This document shows, one piece after another, positions 1 through 8,067 of a DNA stretch of 64,000 nt. Within the stretch, counting starts at the first letter, position 1; every line of letters starts with the position of its first letter. Position numbers and translations under genes: made by a program. Below the pieces are notes generated by a model. It worked only from the letters and a program-made list of their open reading frames with translations, was not told the DNA's origin and did no database searches. The stretch comes from Bradyrhizobium sp. 195 (lineage in GTDB: Bacteria; Pseudomonadota; Alphaproteobacteria; Rhizobiales; Xanthobacteraceae), in NCBI RefSeq assembly GCF_023101665.1, contig NZ_CP082161.1, forward strand, positions 7,856,501 to 7,920,500, given 5' to 3'.

Positions 1-836
1 CGCCGAAGGTCGGCGAGATGTGGTGCGTGACATGGAAGCTCTATCTGCCCGACGGCACGCCGCTCCCCCACGATGAGTGCCCGATGGCCATCGCGCTGAA
101 GCAGAACCGGCCGGTCCGCGATGTCGAGGCTGTGGCCGAACGGCCGGACGGTTCCCGGATCTGCTTCATGCCCTATCCGACGCCGCTGCGCGACGAACGC
201 GGCCGACTGGTTGGCGCGGTGAACATGCTGGTCGACATCACGGCCCGCAAGCAGGCCGAGCAGCGGATGATGCTCCTCGCCTACGAGGTCGATCATCGTT
301 CGAACAACCTGCTCGCGGTGACCCAGGCGATGCTGCGGCTGACGAAGGCCGAGACGGCTGCGGAATTCCAGGCCGCGTTTCAAGGCCGGCTCAGCGCGCT
401 TGCCAACGTGCAGAGGCTGTTCTCGGCGTCGCGCTGGACCGGTGCGAGTCTGAAGACGATCGTCGAAGAGGAACTCCGGCCGTACGCAAGCGGAGACGGC
501 GAACGCATCCGCATCACCGGTGACGATATCCGTCTGCCGGCCACGCTCGCCCAATCGATCGCGGTCGCCGTGCACGAGTTGGCCACCAACGCTGCCAAAT
601 ACGGGGCACTGTCGACCCCGTCGGGCAGGCTGAAGATCCGCTGGGAGACCACTGACGCAGAGCCGCTCGTGCTGCGCTGGTCGGAGCGCGGCGGTCCTCG
701 GGTCAACGAGCCGCCGACGCGCACGGGCTTCGGGATCGGCGCCGTCGACGGCATCATCCGGACTTTGCGGGGACGAGTTACCCGGCAGTGGCGGCCGGAA
801 GGACTGGTTTGCGAACTGTCCTTCCCGGAGGCGTAG
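1..836 (+). CDS. HWE-family sensor histidine kinase, 5'-truncated by window edge
   Basis: The frame is open to the left edge, so the true start lies upstream; the first internal Met is at 18. Numbering from that Met, residues 1-80 look like the end of a PAS/PAC sensor domain, finishing in DITARKQAEQ. The phospho-acceptor box EVDHRSNNLLAV has His at about 93. The ATPase part shows HELATNAAKYGALS and the WE pair in LKIRWE, which define HWE kinases. No transmembrane segment is visible in this part, so a soluble PAS-HWE kinase is likely. No response regulator is adjacent here. The gene ends 2 bases from the convergent J-domain gene. The family call is firm; the stimulus is unknown. Confidence 0.88.
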   Translation, partial: PKVGEMWCVTWKLYLPDGTPLPHDECPMAIALKQNRPVRDVEAVAERPDGSRICFMPYPTPLRDERGRLVGAVNMLVDITARKQAEQRMMLLAYEVDHRSNNLLAVTQAMLRLTKAETAAEFQAAFQGRLSALANVQRLFSASRWTGASLKTIVEEELRPYASGDGERIRITGDDIRLPATLAQSIAVAVHELATNAAKYGALSTPSGRLKIRWETTDAEPLVLRWSERGGPRVNEPPTRTGFGIGAVDGIIRTLRGRVTRQWRPEGLVCELSFPEA

Positions 837-838
837 CC

Positions 839-1471
839 TTACGCCTCCCGCACCACCGTCTTCAGATAATTATACGCCTTGATGATCTCGATCAGGCGGT
901 CCTCGGTGGAGCGGTCGCCGCCATTGGCGTCGGGGTGGTGCTGCTTCACCAGCGCCTTGTACTTGGCCTTGACGTCGGCGAGCGTGGCACTGGGGCCGAG
1001 GCCCATGACCTGGAGCGCCTTGCGCTCGGCGTTCATCACCTTGCGCGTCTCGACCTTGGGCTCCGCTTCGGGACCCTTCCGCCAGCTGGCGCGGCCGTTG
1101 ATCTCGCTGAACATGCTGAACGGATCGGACGCCATGTCGATCTCGGCTTCCGCGCCCTTCTTGCCGCCATTGGCGCCCATCTTCCAGGTCGGGCGGTGGC
1201 CGGTCAGCGCATCCTTCTGGTAGCGCGCGACCGCGTCGGCGTTCATGCCGGAGAAGAAATTGTAGTTCTGGTTGTACTCGCGCACGTGATTTAGGCAGAA
1301 GTGCCAGTATTCGCGCTGGTTATCGCGGCCCTTGGGTGCGCGATGCGCGCCCTTGTTCTGGCATCCGGCCCATTCGCAACCAACCACGGTGTCGCGCGGT
1401 TTCACTTCCGGCTGCTTGCCGCGCGGCTTGACGCGGATGGAGTCGAAGAACTTTGATGAATCGATCGGCAT
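839..1471 (-). CDS. J-domain (DnaJ-like) protein
   Basis: A 210-residue protein. The last 65 residues form a J domain with the HPD motif in VKQHHPDANGGD, which in this family stimulates the ATPase of an Hsp70. The N-terminal half has a Cys/His-rich segment (CEWAGCQNKG, then WHFCLNHVREYN at about residues 33-65) that could bind a metal. There is no G/F-rich linker and no classical DnaJ zinc domain, so this is a specialised J protein, not DnaJ itself. The gene is divergent from bolA with a 107-base gap. Client and partner chaperone are not evident. Confidence 0.88.
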   Translation of the reverse strand: MPIDSSKFFDSIRVKPRGKQPEVKPRDTVVGCEWAGCQNKGAHRAPKGRDNQREYWHFCLNHVREYNQNYNFFSGMNADAVARYQKDALTGHRPTWKMGANGGKKGAEAEIDMASDPFSMFSEINGRASWRKGPEAEPKVETRKVMNAERKALQVMGLGPSATLADVKAKYKALVKQHHPDANGGDRSTEDRLIEIIKAYNYLKTVVREA

Positions 1472-1578
1472 GGCTGACTTTGACTACGCAATGCAAAAAC
1501 CTTCAAGTCTTGACATTGCAATTAGCGGCAAACCCCGGCAATTGACGGAGTGAGTACGCGCACCTTAATGGCACACAC

Positions 1579-1848
1579 ATGGCTATGAGAGACACTATCA
1601 GCAACAAGTTGCAGGAAGCTTTCACGCCCGAAAGCCTCGATGTCGTCGACGAGTCACATCTGCACGAGGGCCACGCCGGCCATCGGACCGGCGGCGAGAC
1701 GCACTTCCGTGTGTATATCGTGTCTGCCGCCTTCAAAGGGAAGAGCCGGGTCGACCGCCATCGCATGATAAATTCGGCGCTGGCCGCGGAACTTGCCGGC
1801 GGCGTGCACGCGCTGGCGATCCAGGCGCAGGCGCCGGGGGAAGGTTGA
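1579..1848 (+). CDS. BolA family protein
   Basis: 89 residues, the usual size for BolA. The family signature is present: a middle stretch HFRVYIVSAAFKGKSRVDRH, then the helix RMINSALAAEL and a final strand HALAIQAQAP. BolA proteins partner monothiol glutaredoxins in iron-sulfur trafficking or regulation. The His in the N-terminal loop (HLHEGHAGH) fits a cluster-binding role. ATG at 1579 gives the standard length. The gene is divergent from the J-domain gene, an arrangement common in Bradyrhizobium-type genomes. I cannot say which BolA subgroup it belongs to. Confidence 0.92.
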   Translation: MAMRDTISNKLQEAFTPESLDVVDESHLHEGHAGHRTGGETHFRVYIVSAAFKGKSRVDRHRMINSALAAELAGGVHALAIQAQAPGEG

Positions 1849-1853
1849 AACTT

Positions 1854-2271
1854 CTTACCCTCCCCTGGAGGGCAGGGCTATCGCATATGGATTTCACGAG
1901 GACCGCGGGCTTGCTCCGCCTCTCCCGCTTGCGGGAGAGGCCGACGCGCTCGCAGAGCGCGGCGGGTGAGGGTTCTCACCACTCGGGGACATCCTCCGCA
2001 ATTCTCAACAATCCCAATGCGGAGACAGCCCCCACCCCAGCCCTCCCCCGCAAGCGGGAGAGGGAGCCGACTGCCAATGCCGCCGCATCCTGCACACCAT
2101 ATGCGATTGCCCTGCCCTCCAGGGGAGGGTCGCTAGGCATGAGCGAAGCGAAATGCGTAGCGGGGTGGGGTGGAGGTCTCTCCACAACGAACACTGCCCG
2201 TGTTGAGAGATCACCCCACCCCGCTCGCGCTTCGCGCGATCGACCCTCCCCCTCCAGGGGAGGGTAAGAAT
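1854..2271. repeat. Nested inverted-repeat block between bolA and the CNNM gene
   Basis: The whole 420-base gap is repeat material. Arms at 1854-1890 and 2097-2130 are near-perfect inverted copies built on CCCTCCCCTGGAGGGCAGGG. Inside are smaller palindromes, such as CTCTCCCGCTTGCGGGAGAG near 1920 and a related inverted copy near 2043-2062. To the right, a GGGGTGGGG arm (about 2162) pairs with CCCCACCCC (about 2215), and a last CCTCCAGGGGAGG copy (about 2252-2267) closes the block. Short frames here are by-products of the repeats. Such blocks occur between genes in Bradyrhizobium-type genomes. A role in transcription end or mRNA stability is possible but not shown. Confidence 0.8.
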
Positions 2272-3623
2272 CAGAACGACGTCCCCGCCCGCCTCGGCTT
2301 GGCCTCTTCCAGCTCCGCATCGCGCGGCACCGGTGAAATACGGAGCGCGGTGATGCGGTTGCGCTCGCGGCGCAGGACGCGGAAACGGAAGCCGTGGAAG
2401 GTGAAGCTCTGGCCGCGGTCGGGGATCGAGCGCGCCTCGTGGATGACGAGGCCGGCGACCGTCGTTGCCTCCTCGTCGGGCAGATGCCAGTCCATGACGC
2501 GGTTGAGGTCGCGGATCGGCACCGAGCCGTCGACCACGACCGAGCCGTCCGGCTGGCGGCGCACGCCGGCGACGACCACGTCATGCTCGTCGGAGATATC
2601 GCCGACGATCTCCTCCAGAATGTCTTCCAGCGTCACCAGGCCTTCAACCTCGCCGTACTCGTCGACGACGAGGGCGAAATGGGTCTTGCGGCGGCGGAAC
2701 GCCTTGAGCTGCTGGGATATCGGCCGCATTTCCGGCACGAACCAGGGCGGCAGCATGATGGTGGTGACGTCGATGCGCGAGGTATCGCCTTCCGATGCGC
2801 GGATCGCCCGCAGCAGATCCTTGGCGTGCAGAATGCCGATGATGTTCTCCGACTTGTCGCGCCACAGCGGAATGCGGGTGTATTCGGTGGCCAGCACCTC
2901 CCGCACCAGCTCCTCGGGCGGCAGATCCGCATTGATCATCACCATGGCGGTGCGGTGAACCATCACGTCGGACACCGTCAGCTCGCCGAGGCGGAAGACA
3001 TTGTGAATGTACTCGGCCTCGCCGCTCTCGATCTTGCCGTGCACGGCCGATTCCTCGACCAGGCCTTCGATCTCGGAATCCGTCAGGATTTCGTGCTGCG
3101 AAAACTCCTGGACCCCGATCAGACGCAAGATCGCACCCGAGGCGGTGTTGAGACACCAGCTCAGCGGATAGAACACCAGGTAGGAAACGTGAAGTGGATA
3201 CGCAATCCATTGCGACACCGGCATCGGCTCCCGGATCGCAAGCGTCTTCGGCACCTGTTCGCCGATGACGATGTGCAGCGAGGAGAACACCAAAAAGCCC
3301 GCCATGAACGAGGTGAAGTGCAGCGTGGCCTCCGACAATCCGAGCGGACGGAGGACCGGGCTCAGCAGCGCAGACACGGTGGGCTCACCGATCCAGCCAA
3401 GGCCAAGGGAGGCCATGGTGATGCCGAGCTGGCAGCAGGCAAGATAGGATTCGATATTCCCCATCATGGTCTGCAGCAGGCGTGCGCCGAAGCGGTTCTG
3501 CTCGACCATGGCCTTGACGCGAAACCCACGGCTCTTCACGAGCGCGAATTCCGCCGCGACATAAAACGCGTTGGCAGCGAGCAGGAGGGCGGCAAGCAGC
3601 AGATTGATCGAGATCGAACTCAT
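2271..3623 (-). CDS. CNNM/CorC-type transporter or hemolysin-family membrane protein
   Basis: 450 residues. The first 200 form a DUF21/CNNM membrane domain with several hydrophobic helices, starting SISINLLLAALLLAANAFYV. A tandem CBS pair follows at about residues 210-340 (for example SDVMVHRTAMVMI and LVTLEDILEEIVGDI). The C-terminal 80 residues are the CorC/HlyC domain, with VDGSVPIRDLNRVMDW. These proteins are linked to Mg2+/Co2+ export or tolerance; the name hemolysin is historical. The gene lies 67 bases downstream of aroB on the same strand and may be co-transcribed with aroK-aroB. Confidence 0.93.
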   Translation of the reverse strand: MSSISINLLLAALLLAANAFYVAAEFALVKSRGFRVKAMVEQNRFGARLLQTMMGNIESYLACCQLGITMASLGLGWIGEPTVSALLSPVLRPLGLSEATLHFTSFMAGFLVFSSLHIVIGEQVPKTLAIREPMPVSQWIAYPLHVSYLVFYPLSWCLNTASGAILRLIGVQEFSQHEILTDSEIEGLVEESAVHGKIESGEAEYIHNVFRLGELTVSDVMVHRTAMVMINADLPPEELVREVLATEYTRIPLWRDKSENIIGILHAKDLLRAIRASEGDTSRIDVTTIMLPPWFVPEMRPISQQLKAFRRRKTHFALVVDEYGEVEGLVTLEDILEEIVGDISDEHDVVVAGVRRQPDGSVVVDGSVPIRDLNRVMDWHLPDEEATTVAGLVIHEARSIPDRGQSFTFHGFRFRVLRRERNRITALRISPVPRDAELEEAKPRRAGTSF

Positions 3624-3690
3624 GTTTGCCTCGTGACCGCCTCGGCATTGCGCGCCGCTTCGCGGGCGGCCGTGCCAAACGGTCCTGCCA

Positions 3691-4833
3691 TCACTGTGAT
3701 AACTTCGCCTTCAGGAAATCGCGCACCGGGGCCGGCTCGACATCCTTCGCGATCACCGCGCGCCCGACGGCTTCCAGCAGGATGAAGGTGAGCTTGCCGC
3801 GCTTGACCTTCTTGTCCTGCGCCATCAGCGCCATCAGCGCGTCGGCATCGGCAAGCCCTTCCTGCGCGAAACCCGCGATGTCCTGTAACCGTGTCGGCAG
3901 GCCGGCGTCGATCAGATGCCGCTCGACGCGTGCCGCATCGGCCTCGCCGATCATGCCGAGCTTTGCCGAGAACTGCGCCGCCAGCGTCATGCCGATCGCG
4001 ACGCCCTCGCCATGGAACAGGCGGTCGGAGAAGCCGGTCGCCGCCTCCAGCGCATGACCGAAAGTGTGGCCGAGATTGAGCAGCGCGCGCTCGCCGGTCT
4101 CGCGCTCGTCGCGCGAGACGACGCCGGCCTTGGCGCGGCAGGAGGTCGCGATCGCGTGCTCGCGCGCCGAGCCGCCCTTGAAGATGTCGGAATGGTTCTT
4201 CTCCAGCCAGCTGAAGAAGGCCTCGTCGCCGAGCACGCCGTATTTGGCGACCTCGGCATAGCCGGCGCGGAACTGGCGCGGCGACAGCGTGTCGAGCACG
4301 GCGGTGTCGGCGATGACCAGCACCGGCTGGTGGAAGGCGCCGAGCAGGTTCTTGCCCTGCGGCGAGTTGATGCCGGTCTTGCCGCCGACGCTGGAATCGA
4401 CCTGCGCCAGCAGCGAGGTCGGTACCTGAACGAAATCGACCCCGCGGCGCAGGATCGCGGCGGCAAAGCCGGCGAGATCGCCGACCACGCCGCCGCCGAG
4501 CGCGATGACGAGATCGTTGCGCTCGACTTTCGCGGCGATCAGGGCTTCGCTGACCTTTTCCAGGCCGGCATAGGTCTTGGAGATCTCGCCTTCCTCGACG
4601 ACGATGCGCGAGGTCGGGATGCCGCTCGCCGCGAGCGAGGCCTCGGCGGGCTCGAGCCAGTGCTTTGCAACGTTGCGATCCGTCACGATCGCGGTGCGCA
4701 CGCCGGGACGCAAACGCGCCACGCGCTCGCCGAGCGAGGCCATCACGCCGCGGCCGATGACGATGTCATAGGCGCGATCCCCCAGCGCGACCTCGACATT
4801 GACGGGATCGGAATGTTTCAACGGCGCAGTCAT
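3691..4833 (-). CDS. aroB: 3-dehydroquinate synthase
   Basis: Converts DAHP to 3-dehydroquinate, step two of the shikimate pathway, in the cytoplasm with NAD+ and a metal. From the ATG at 4833 it has 380 residues, a normal size. A longer frame to 4911 exists, but the ATG overlaps the aroK stop by four bases (ATGA), so translational coupling sets the start. Motifs include the nucleotide-binding ALGGGVVGDLAGFAA, the substrate loop SSVGGKTGIN, and the metal-site histidines in LGHTFGHALE and LFHGEGVAIGM. Confidence 0.97.
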   Translation of the reverse strand: MTAPLKHSDPVNVEVALGDRAYDIVIGRGVMASLGERVARLRPGVRTAIVTDRNVAKHWLEPAEASLAASGIPTSRIVVEEGEISKTYAGLEKVSEALIAAKVERNDLVIALGGGVVGDLAGFAAAILRRGVDFVQVPTSLLAQVDSSVGGKTGINSPQGKNLLGAFHQPVLVIADTAVLDTLSPRQFRAGYAEVAKYGVLGDEAFFSWLEKNHSDIFKGGSAREHAIATSCRAKAGVVSRDERETGERALLNLGHTFGHALEAATGFSDRLFHGEGVAIGMTLAAQFSAKLGMIGEADAARVERHLIDAGLPTRLQDIAGFAQEGLADADALMALMAQDKKVKRGKLTFILLEAVGRAVIAKDVEPAPVRDFLKAKLSQ

Positions 4834-5453
4834 CGTATGGCACTCGCAACGTCGGCAGGTGGTTGAGCGGCCTGATCGCCGCAAAGATGTGCGCGCAGCG
4901 CCTCGATGCACTCCTCGACGATCCTGTCGTGCGGCACGTCGCGCGAGGCGATGGTGAGGTCGGCACGACTGTAGACCGGCTCGCGCTCGGTGAGCAGGCG
5001 CGTCACGGTTCCTTCGGGATCGGCGGTCTGGAGCAGCGGGCGGTCGGCGCGGCGGCGCACGCGGCGCATGATGACGTCATGGTCCGCCCTGAGCCAGATC
5101 GACACCGCCTTTGCCGCGATGCGCGCACGCGTCTCCTCGCGCATGAAGGCGCCGCCGCCGGTCGCCAGCACCACCGGCCCGCCGTCGAGCAGCCGCGCGA
5201 TCACCCGCGCCTCGCCGTCACGGAAATACAATTCGCCGTGGCGCTCGAAGATCTCCGGGATGGTCATCTGGGCCGACGTCTCGATCTCGGTGTCGGCATC
5301 GACGAACGGCAGCTTGAGCCTGAGAGCCATGCGACGGCCGATGGTGGATTTACCCACCCCCATCATACCGACGAGCACGATCGAGCGCGCGCCCAGCGCC
5401 GACAGGATGTCGGCATCGGACGAAGCTGGTATCGGCAACGCGGCGTCGGACAT
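4830..5453 (-). CDS. aroK: Shikimate kinase
   Basis: Phosphorylates shikimate with ATP. 207 residues, with a Walker A P-loop GMMGVGKSTIGRR near residues 34-46. The shikimate site is visible as DADTEIE and the FRDGEARV/ATGGGAF region, and an Arg-rich lid RVRRRADRPLL follows. The extra 25 or so N-terminal residues are typical of the alphaproteobacterial form. It is the first gene of aroK-aroB, and its stop overlaps the aroB start. The promoter should lie in 5454-5625, between this gene and the divergent small membrane peptide gene. Confidence 0.96.
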   Translation of the reverse strand: MSDAALPIPASSDADILSALGARSIVLVGMMGVGKSTIGRRMALRLKLPFVDADTEIETSAQMTIPEIFERHGELYFRDGEARVIARLLDGGPVVLATGGGAFMREETRARIAAKAVSIWLRADHDVIMRRVRRRADRPLLQTADPEGTVTRLLTEREPVYSRADLTIASRDVPHDRIVEECIEALRAHLCGDQAAQPPADVASAIR

Positions 5454-5625
5454 TGTCTCGCTCGGATGGATCTCGCTCGATCTGCCGCCAAAGGCGGCAT
5501 GCTTTGGCCACCTATACGACCCCGCAGGGGGCCTCGCCAGTGGACTCTTGCCACGAAACGGCGAACATGTTGGATGATTTCATTGGTTAATTTGCCCGCC
5601 AAGCCCCTATAGAGACCCCAGAACG

Positions 5626-5772
5626 ATGCCCAGCCTGTTCCGCTTCCTGACGGCCGTCGCCGTGATCGCCGGCATCGTCTATGGCGTGGTCTTCACGCTG
5701 GCGAACTTCGTCAATCCGAAGCCGCGGGAAATGACCGTGACGATCCCGCCGGATAAGTTTCTCAAGAAATAG
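5626..5772 (+). CDS. Small single-span membrane protein (48 residues)
   Basis: Too short for most gene finders, but the frame looks real. MPSLFRFLTAVAVIAGIV begins a protein with one hydrophobic helix at about residues 5-27, then a short polar tail ending DKFLKK. From memory, near-identical peptides sit directly before xerD in Bradyrhizobium and Rhodopseudomonas. Here xerD is instead 2.3 kb away, and the last 17 bases of this gene recur just before xerD. It is divergent from aroK. Function unknown; probably an inner-membrane peptide. Confidence 0.75.
   Translation: MPSLFRFLTAVAVIAGIVYGVVFTLANFVNPKPREMTVTIPPDKFLKK
5756..5772 (+). repeat. Left copy of a 17-bp direct repeat bounding the TetR/reductase cassette
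   Basis: AGTTTCTCAAGAAATAG forms the 3' end and stop codon of the small membrane protein gene. An exact copy lies at 8034-8050, 18 bases before the xerD start. The 2278-base separation contains three genes absent from the usual order. Confidence 0.85.
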
Positions 5773-5788
5773 CCGTTGGCTGCAGGCG

Positions 5789-6385
5789 TCAGCCGGCCTG
5801 CGAATTCCGGGTCAGGGATTGACGTAGCAGGCGCAAGAACAGCCGCGTATCTTCAAGTAGATTCTGACCTGCGGTCTGCGCCTCCTTGATGCCTTCCATC
5901 GCCGCGACGATGATGCCGGCGAGGTCCGTCGGCGTGGCCTTCACACTATCCAGTGTGATCGCACCCGTTGCTTGCGCATCGGCGAGTGCGCGCGCAAGCA
6001 GCGCCACCAACCGAGCGCGAGCGGCCAGCGTGACGTCCCTGGCCACCGCCATGTTGGTATCGAACAACTCCGCCGCATCTGCGCTGCCGGCGAACGGCAC
6101 GACCAGATCGCGCTGGAACGCCGCAATCGCGAACTCGATCCGGTCGAAAACGTCGCCGTGACCGGCGAGGGCGACCTCGACGTCTCGCATCGTCTTGGCG
6201 TGCGCGCGCTCCGATCCCGCCCGAAACAACTCCTCCTTGCTGCCAAAGCTCAAATAGAGCGCCGCACGCGAGATGCCCGCCGCGCGCGCGATGTCGCCCA
6301 TCGACGTCTTGCGAAAGCCGTGGCGGACGAACACCGGCAGTGCCGCGTCGAGAATAGCCCCGGCTTTGTGGTCGCTGTCTTTCAT
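5789..6385 (-). CDS. TetR/AcrR family transcriptional repressor
   Basis: 198 residues from the ATG at 6385; an in-frame TTG at 6412 would add nine. The N-terminal helix-turn-helix is clear: HGFRKTSMGDIARAAGISR and ALYLSFGSKEELF at about residues 20-55. The divergent C-terminal domain should bind a small ligand. It is transcribed away from the reductase gene at 6491, and a 9-bp inverted repeat lies between them, so it probably represses the reductase gene and itself. It is part of the cassette bounded by the 17-bp direct repeats. Confidence 0.93.
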   Translation of the reverse strand: MKDSDHKAGAILDAALPVFVRHGFRKTSMGDIARAAGISRAALYLSFGSKEELFRAGSERAHAKTMRDVEVALAGHGDVFDRIEFAIAAFQRDLVVPFAGSADAAELFDTNMAVARDVTLAARARLVALLARALADAQATGAITLDSVKATPTDLAGIIVAAMEGIKEAQTAGQNLLEDTRLFLRLLRQSLTRNSQAG

Positions 6386-6427
6386 AGAGACAACTTGACG
6401 ATCTTTGTCCAATACGTCAAATACAGA

Positions 6428-6454
6428 TTAGACAATAGCGGTCCAATTGTCTAA
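6428..6454. promoter_or_regulatory. Candidate TetR operator
   Basis: TTAGACAAT (6428-6436) and ATTGTCTAA (6446-6454) form a perfect 9-bp inverted repeat with a 9-base spacer. It is centred in the gap between the divergent tetR-type and reductase genes. A further TTGTCCAAT lies at about 6403-6411. Size and position suit a TetR dimer; binding is inferred. Confidence 0.6.
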
Positions 6455-6490
6455 ACACCTGCGCCCCCCGACCTAAAGGCTTGAAATAAC

Positions 6491-7540
6491 ATGCATTCCC
6501 AAGTTGACGCTCCGGCAGCCACGGTTCTCGTGACGGGTATCGGCGGATTTCTCGGCGGACATATCGCCAGGCAGTTGCTGGCGCGCGGCTATCGCGTGCG
6601 CGGAACCGTCCGCGACCTGGCCGCCTGCGACCGCATCCGGAGCCAGCTTGGCGCGCCGGCGCTCGCCGCGGCCGACGCTCTCAATTTTGCGCGCGCTGAT
6701 CTCTGCTCCGACGGCGGATGGGATGAGGCGCTGAAGGGCTGTCGCTATGTCATTCATACCGCCTCGCCGTTTCCGGCAGGGCTGCCGAACGATGCAAATG
6801 AATTGATCAGGACCGCCAAAGACGGCGCGCTGCGGGTGCTGCGCGCGGCCCATGACGCCGGTGTGGCACGCGTCGTCCTGACATCCTCGATCGCCGCCAC
6901 CAATCACGGAGATGGCCAAGCCCCGTTCACCGAAAGCAACTGGACTGATCCGACCAGCGCGCGGGCGACGCCGTACTACAGGTCGAAGACACTGGCCGAG
7001 CAGGCCGCCTGGAAGTTTGCCAGCAAGAGCGGACTCGATCTGGCCGTCATCAACCCCGGCATGATCTTCGGCCCGCTGCTCGGCCGGCAATGCGGCACCT
7101 CGGTCGGACTGATCCAGCAGATGATGAGCGGCAGGTTGAAACGTGTGCCGCGCTTCGGCTTTGCGGTCGTCGATGTGCGCGATGTCGCTGACGCGCACAT
7201 CCGTGCAATGACCAGCCCGGAGGCCTCCGGAGAGCGCTTCATCGTTGGTGGAGGCTTCTTCTGGCTGCGGGAATTGGCCGCCGTGCTGGCGAAATCTTTC
7301 CCGGCCTACGCGGCTCATCTGCCTTGCGGCGACGTGCCGAACTGGATGGTGCGGGCAATGGCGCCGTTCAGCGGGCGTTCGCGCATGATCGTCCACGAGC
7401 TCGATCGCGACCTCAGCGTCAGTGCCGCGAAGGCGCGTCGCGTGCTGAACTGGAGCCCGCGTCCTGACGAAGACTGCATCCGCGCCAGCGCACAGAGCCT
7501 GATCGATTTTCGCCTGATCGCCGTGCCGCAGGCCGGCTGA
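6491..7540 (+). CDS. NAD(P)-dependent epimerase/reductase, dihydroflavonol-reductase-like
   Basis: 349 residues of the extended short-chain dehydrogenase fold. The N-terminal TGIGGFLGGHIARQLL is the dinucleotide-binding GxxGxxG motif, and YYRSKTLAE carries the catalytic Tyr-x-x-x-Lys. The region HTASPFPAGLPND resembles dihydroflavonol-4-reductase and cinnamoyl-CoA reductase relatives, which reduce carbonyls or CoA esters. The true substrate cannot be read from sequence. It is divergent from a TetR repressor and followed at 35 bases by a SnoaL-like gene, so it may act in a ligand-induced detoxification step. Confidence 0.87.
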   Translation: MHSQVDAPAATVLVTGIGGFLGGHIARQLLARGYRVRGTVRDLAACDRIRSQLGAPALAAADALNFARADLCSDGGWDEALKGCRYVIHTASPFPAGLPNDANELIRTAKDGALRVLRAAHDAGVARVVLTSSIAATNHGDGQAPFTESNWTDPTSARATPYYRSKTLAEQAAWKFASKSGLDLAVINPGMIFGPLLGRQCGTSVGLIQQMMSGRLKRVPRFGFAVVDVRDVADAHIRAMTSPEASGERFIVGGGFFWLRELAAVLAKSFPAYAAHLPCGDVPNWMVRAMAPFSGRSRMIVHELDRDLSVSAAKARRVLNWSPRPDEDCIRASAQSLIDFRLIAVPQAG

Positions 7541-7575
7541 CCTCGCTTACTCTTGCAGAATCGGAGAACCGACCA

Positions 7576-7983
7576 ATGACCGCACACGCGACCGAGACAG
7601 ACTCACCACAAGCCGAGCAGATCCGCACCACCGAGCGGGCTCGGCTTCGCGCCCTTGTCGACAGCGACATGGACGCGGCGGGACAGCTTCACGCGCCGGA
7701 GTTCCAGCTCATCACGCCGATCGGCATGCCGCTGTCCAAGACCGAATATCTGGGCGCGATCCAGAGTGGGCAGATCAAATACCTCATGTGGGAACCCGGA
7801 GCGATCGCCGTTCGCCAGCAGAGCGATCACGCCGTGATACGTTATCGCGCCAGGCTCGAGATCGTGTTTGGTGGTCACCGGGTTGCCCCAGCGGACTATT
7901 GGCACACCGACACTTACGAACGTCGCGACGGGCAGTGGATGGTGGTCTGGTCGCAGGCCACGGCGATCAGCCAAATGTCCTAG
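7576..7983 (+). CDS. SnoaL-like / DUF4440 NTF2-fold protein
   Basis: 135 residues. The pattern fits the NTF2-like fold: a helix with ERARLRALVDSDMDAAGQL, then HAPEFQLITPIG, and the final strands HTDTYERRDGQWMVVWSQAT. Members are small isomerases, hydrolases or ligand-binding proteins, and no catalytic residue can be assigned. It follows the reductase by 35 bases and probably shares its mRNA. It is the last gene of the cassette, ending about 50 bases before the right direct repeat. Confidence 0.82.
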   Translation: MTAHATETDSPQAEQIRTTERARLRALVDSDMDAAGQLHAPEFQLITPIGMPLSKTEYLGAIQSGQIKYLMWEPGAIAVRQQSDHAVIRYRARLEIVFGGHRVAPADYWHTDTYERRDGQWMVVWSQATAISQMS

Positions 7984-8033
7984 AGCTTCGATGAGGCGTT
8001 CGGCTCCGCGCCGACCGCTCGATATCGCTGGTG

Positions 8034-8050
8034 AGTTTCTCAAGAAATAG
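8034..8050 (+). repeat. Right copy of the 17-bp direct repeat
   Basis: Exact copy of 5756-5772 (AGTTTCTCAAGAAATAG), so codons for FLKK plus a stop sit just before xerD with no functional gene attached. It marks the right end of the presumed insertion. Confidence 0.85.
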
Positions 8051-8067
8051 GAGCTAGGCTGAAGGGC

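Noticed and set aside
5773..8033. Integrative element with its own integrase
   Set aside because: xerD lies outside the direct repeats and is the housekeeping recombinase; no integrase gene lies between them.
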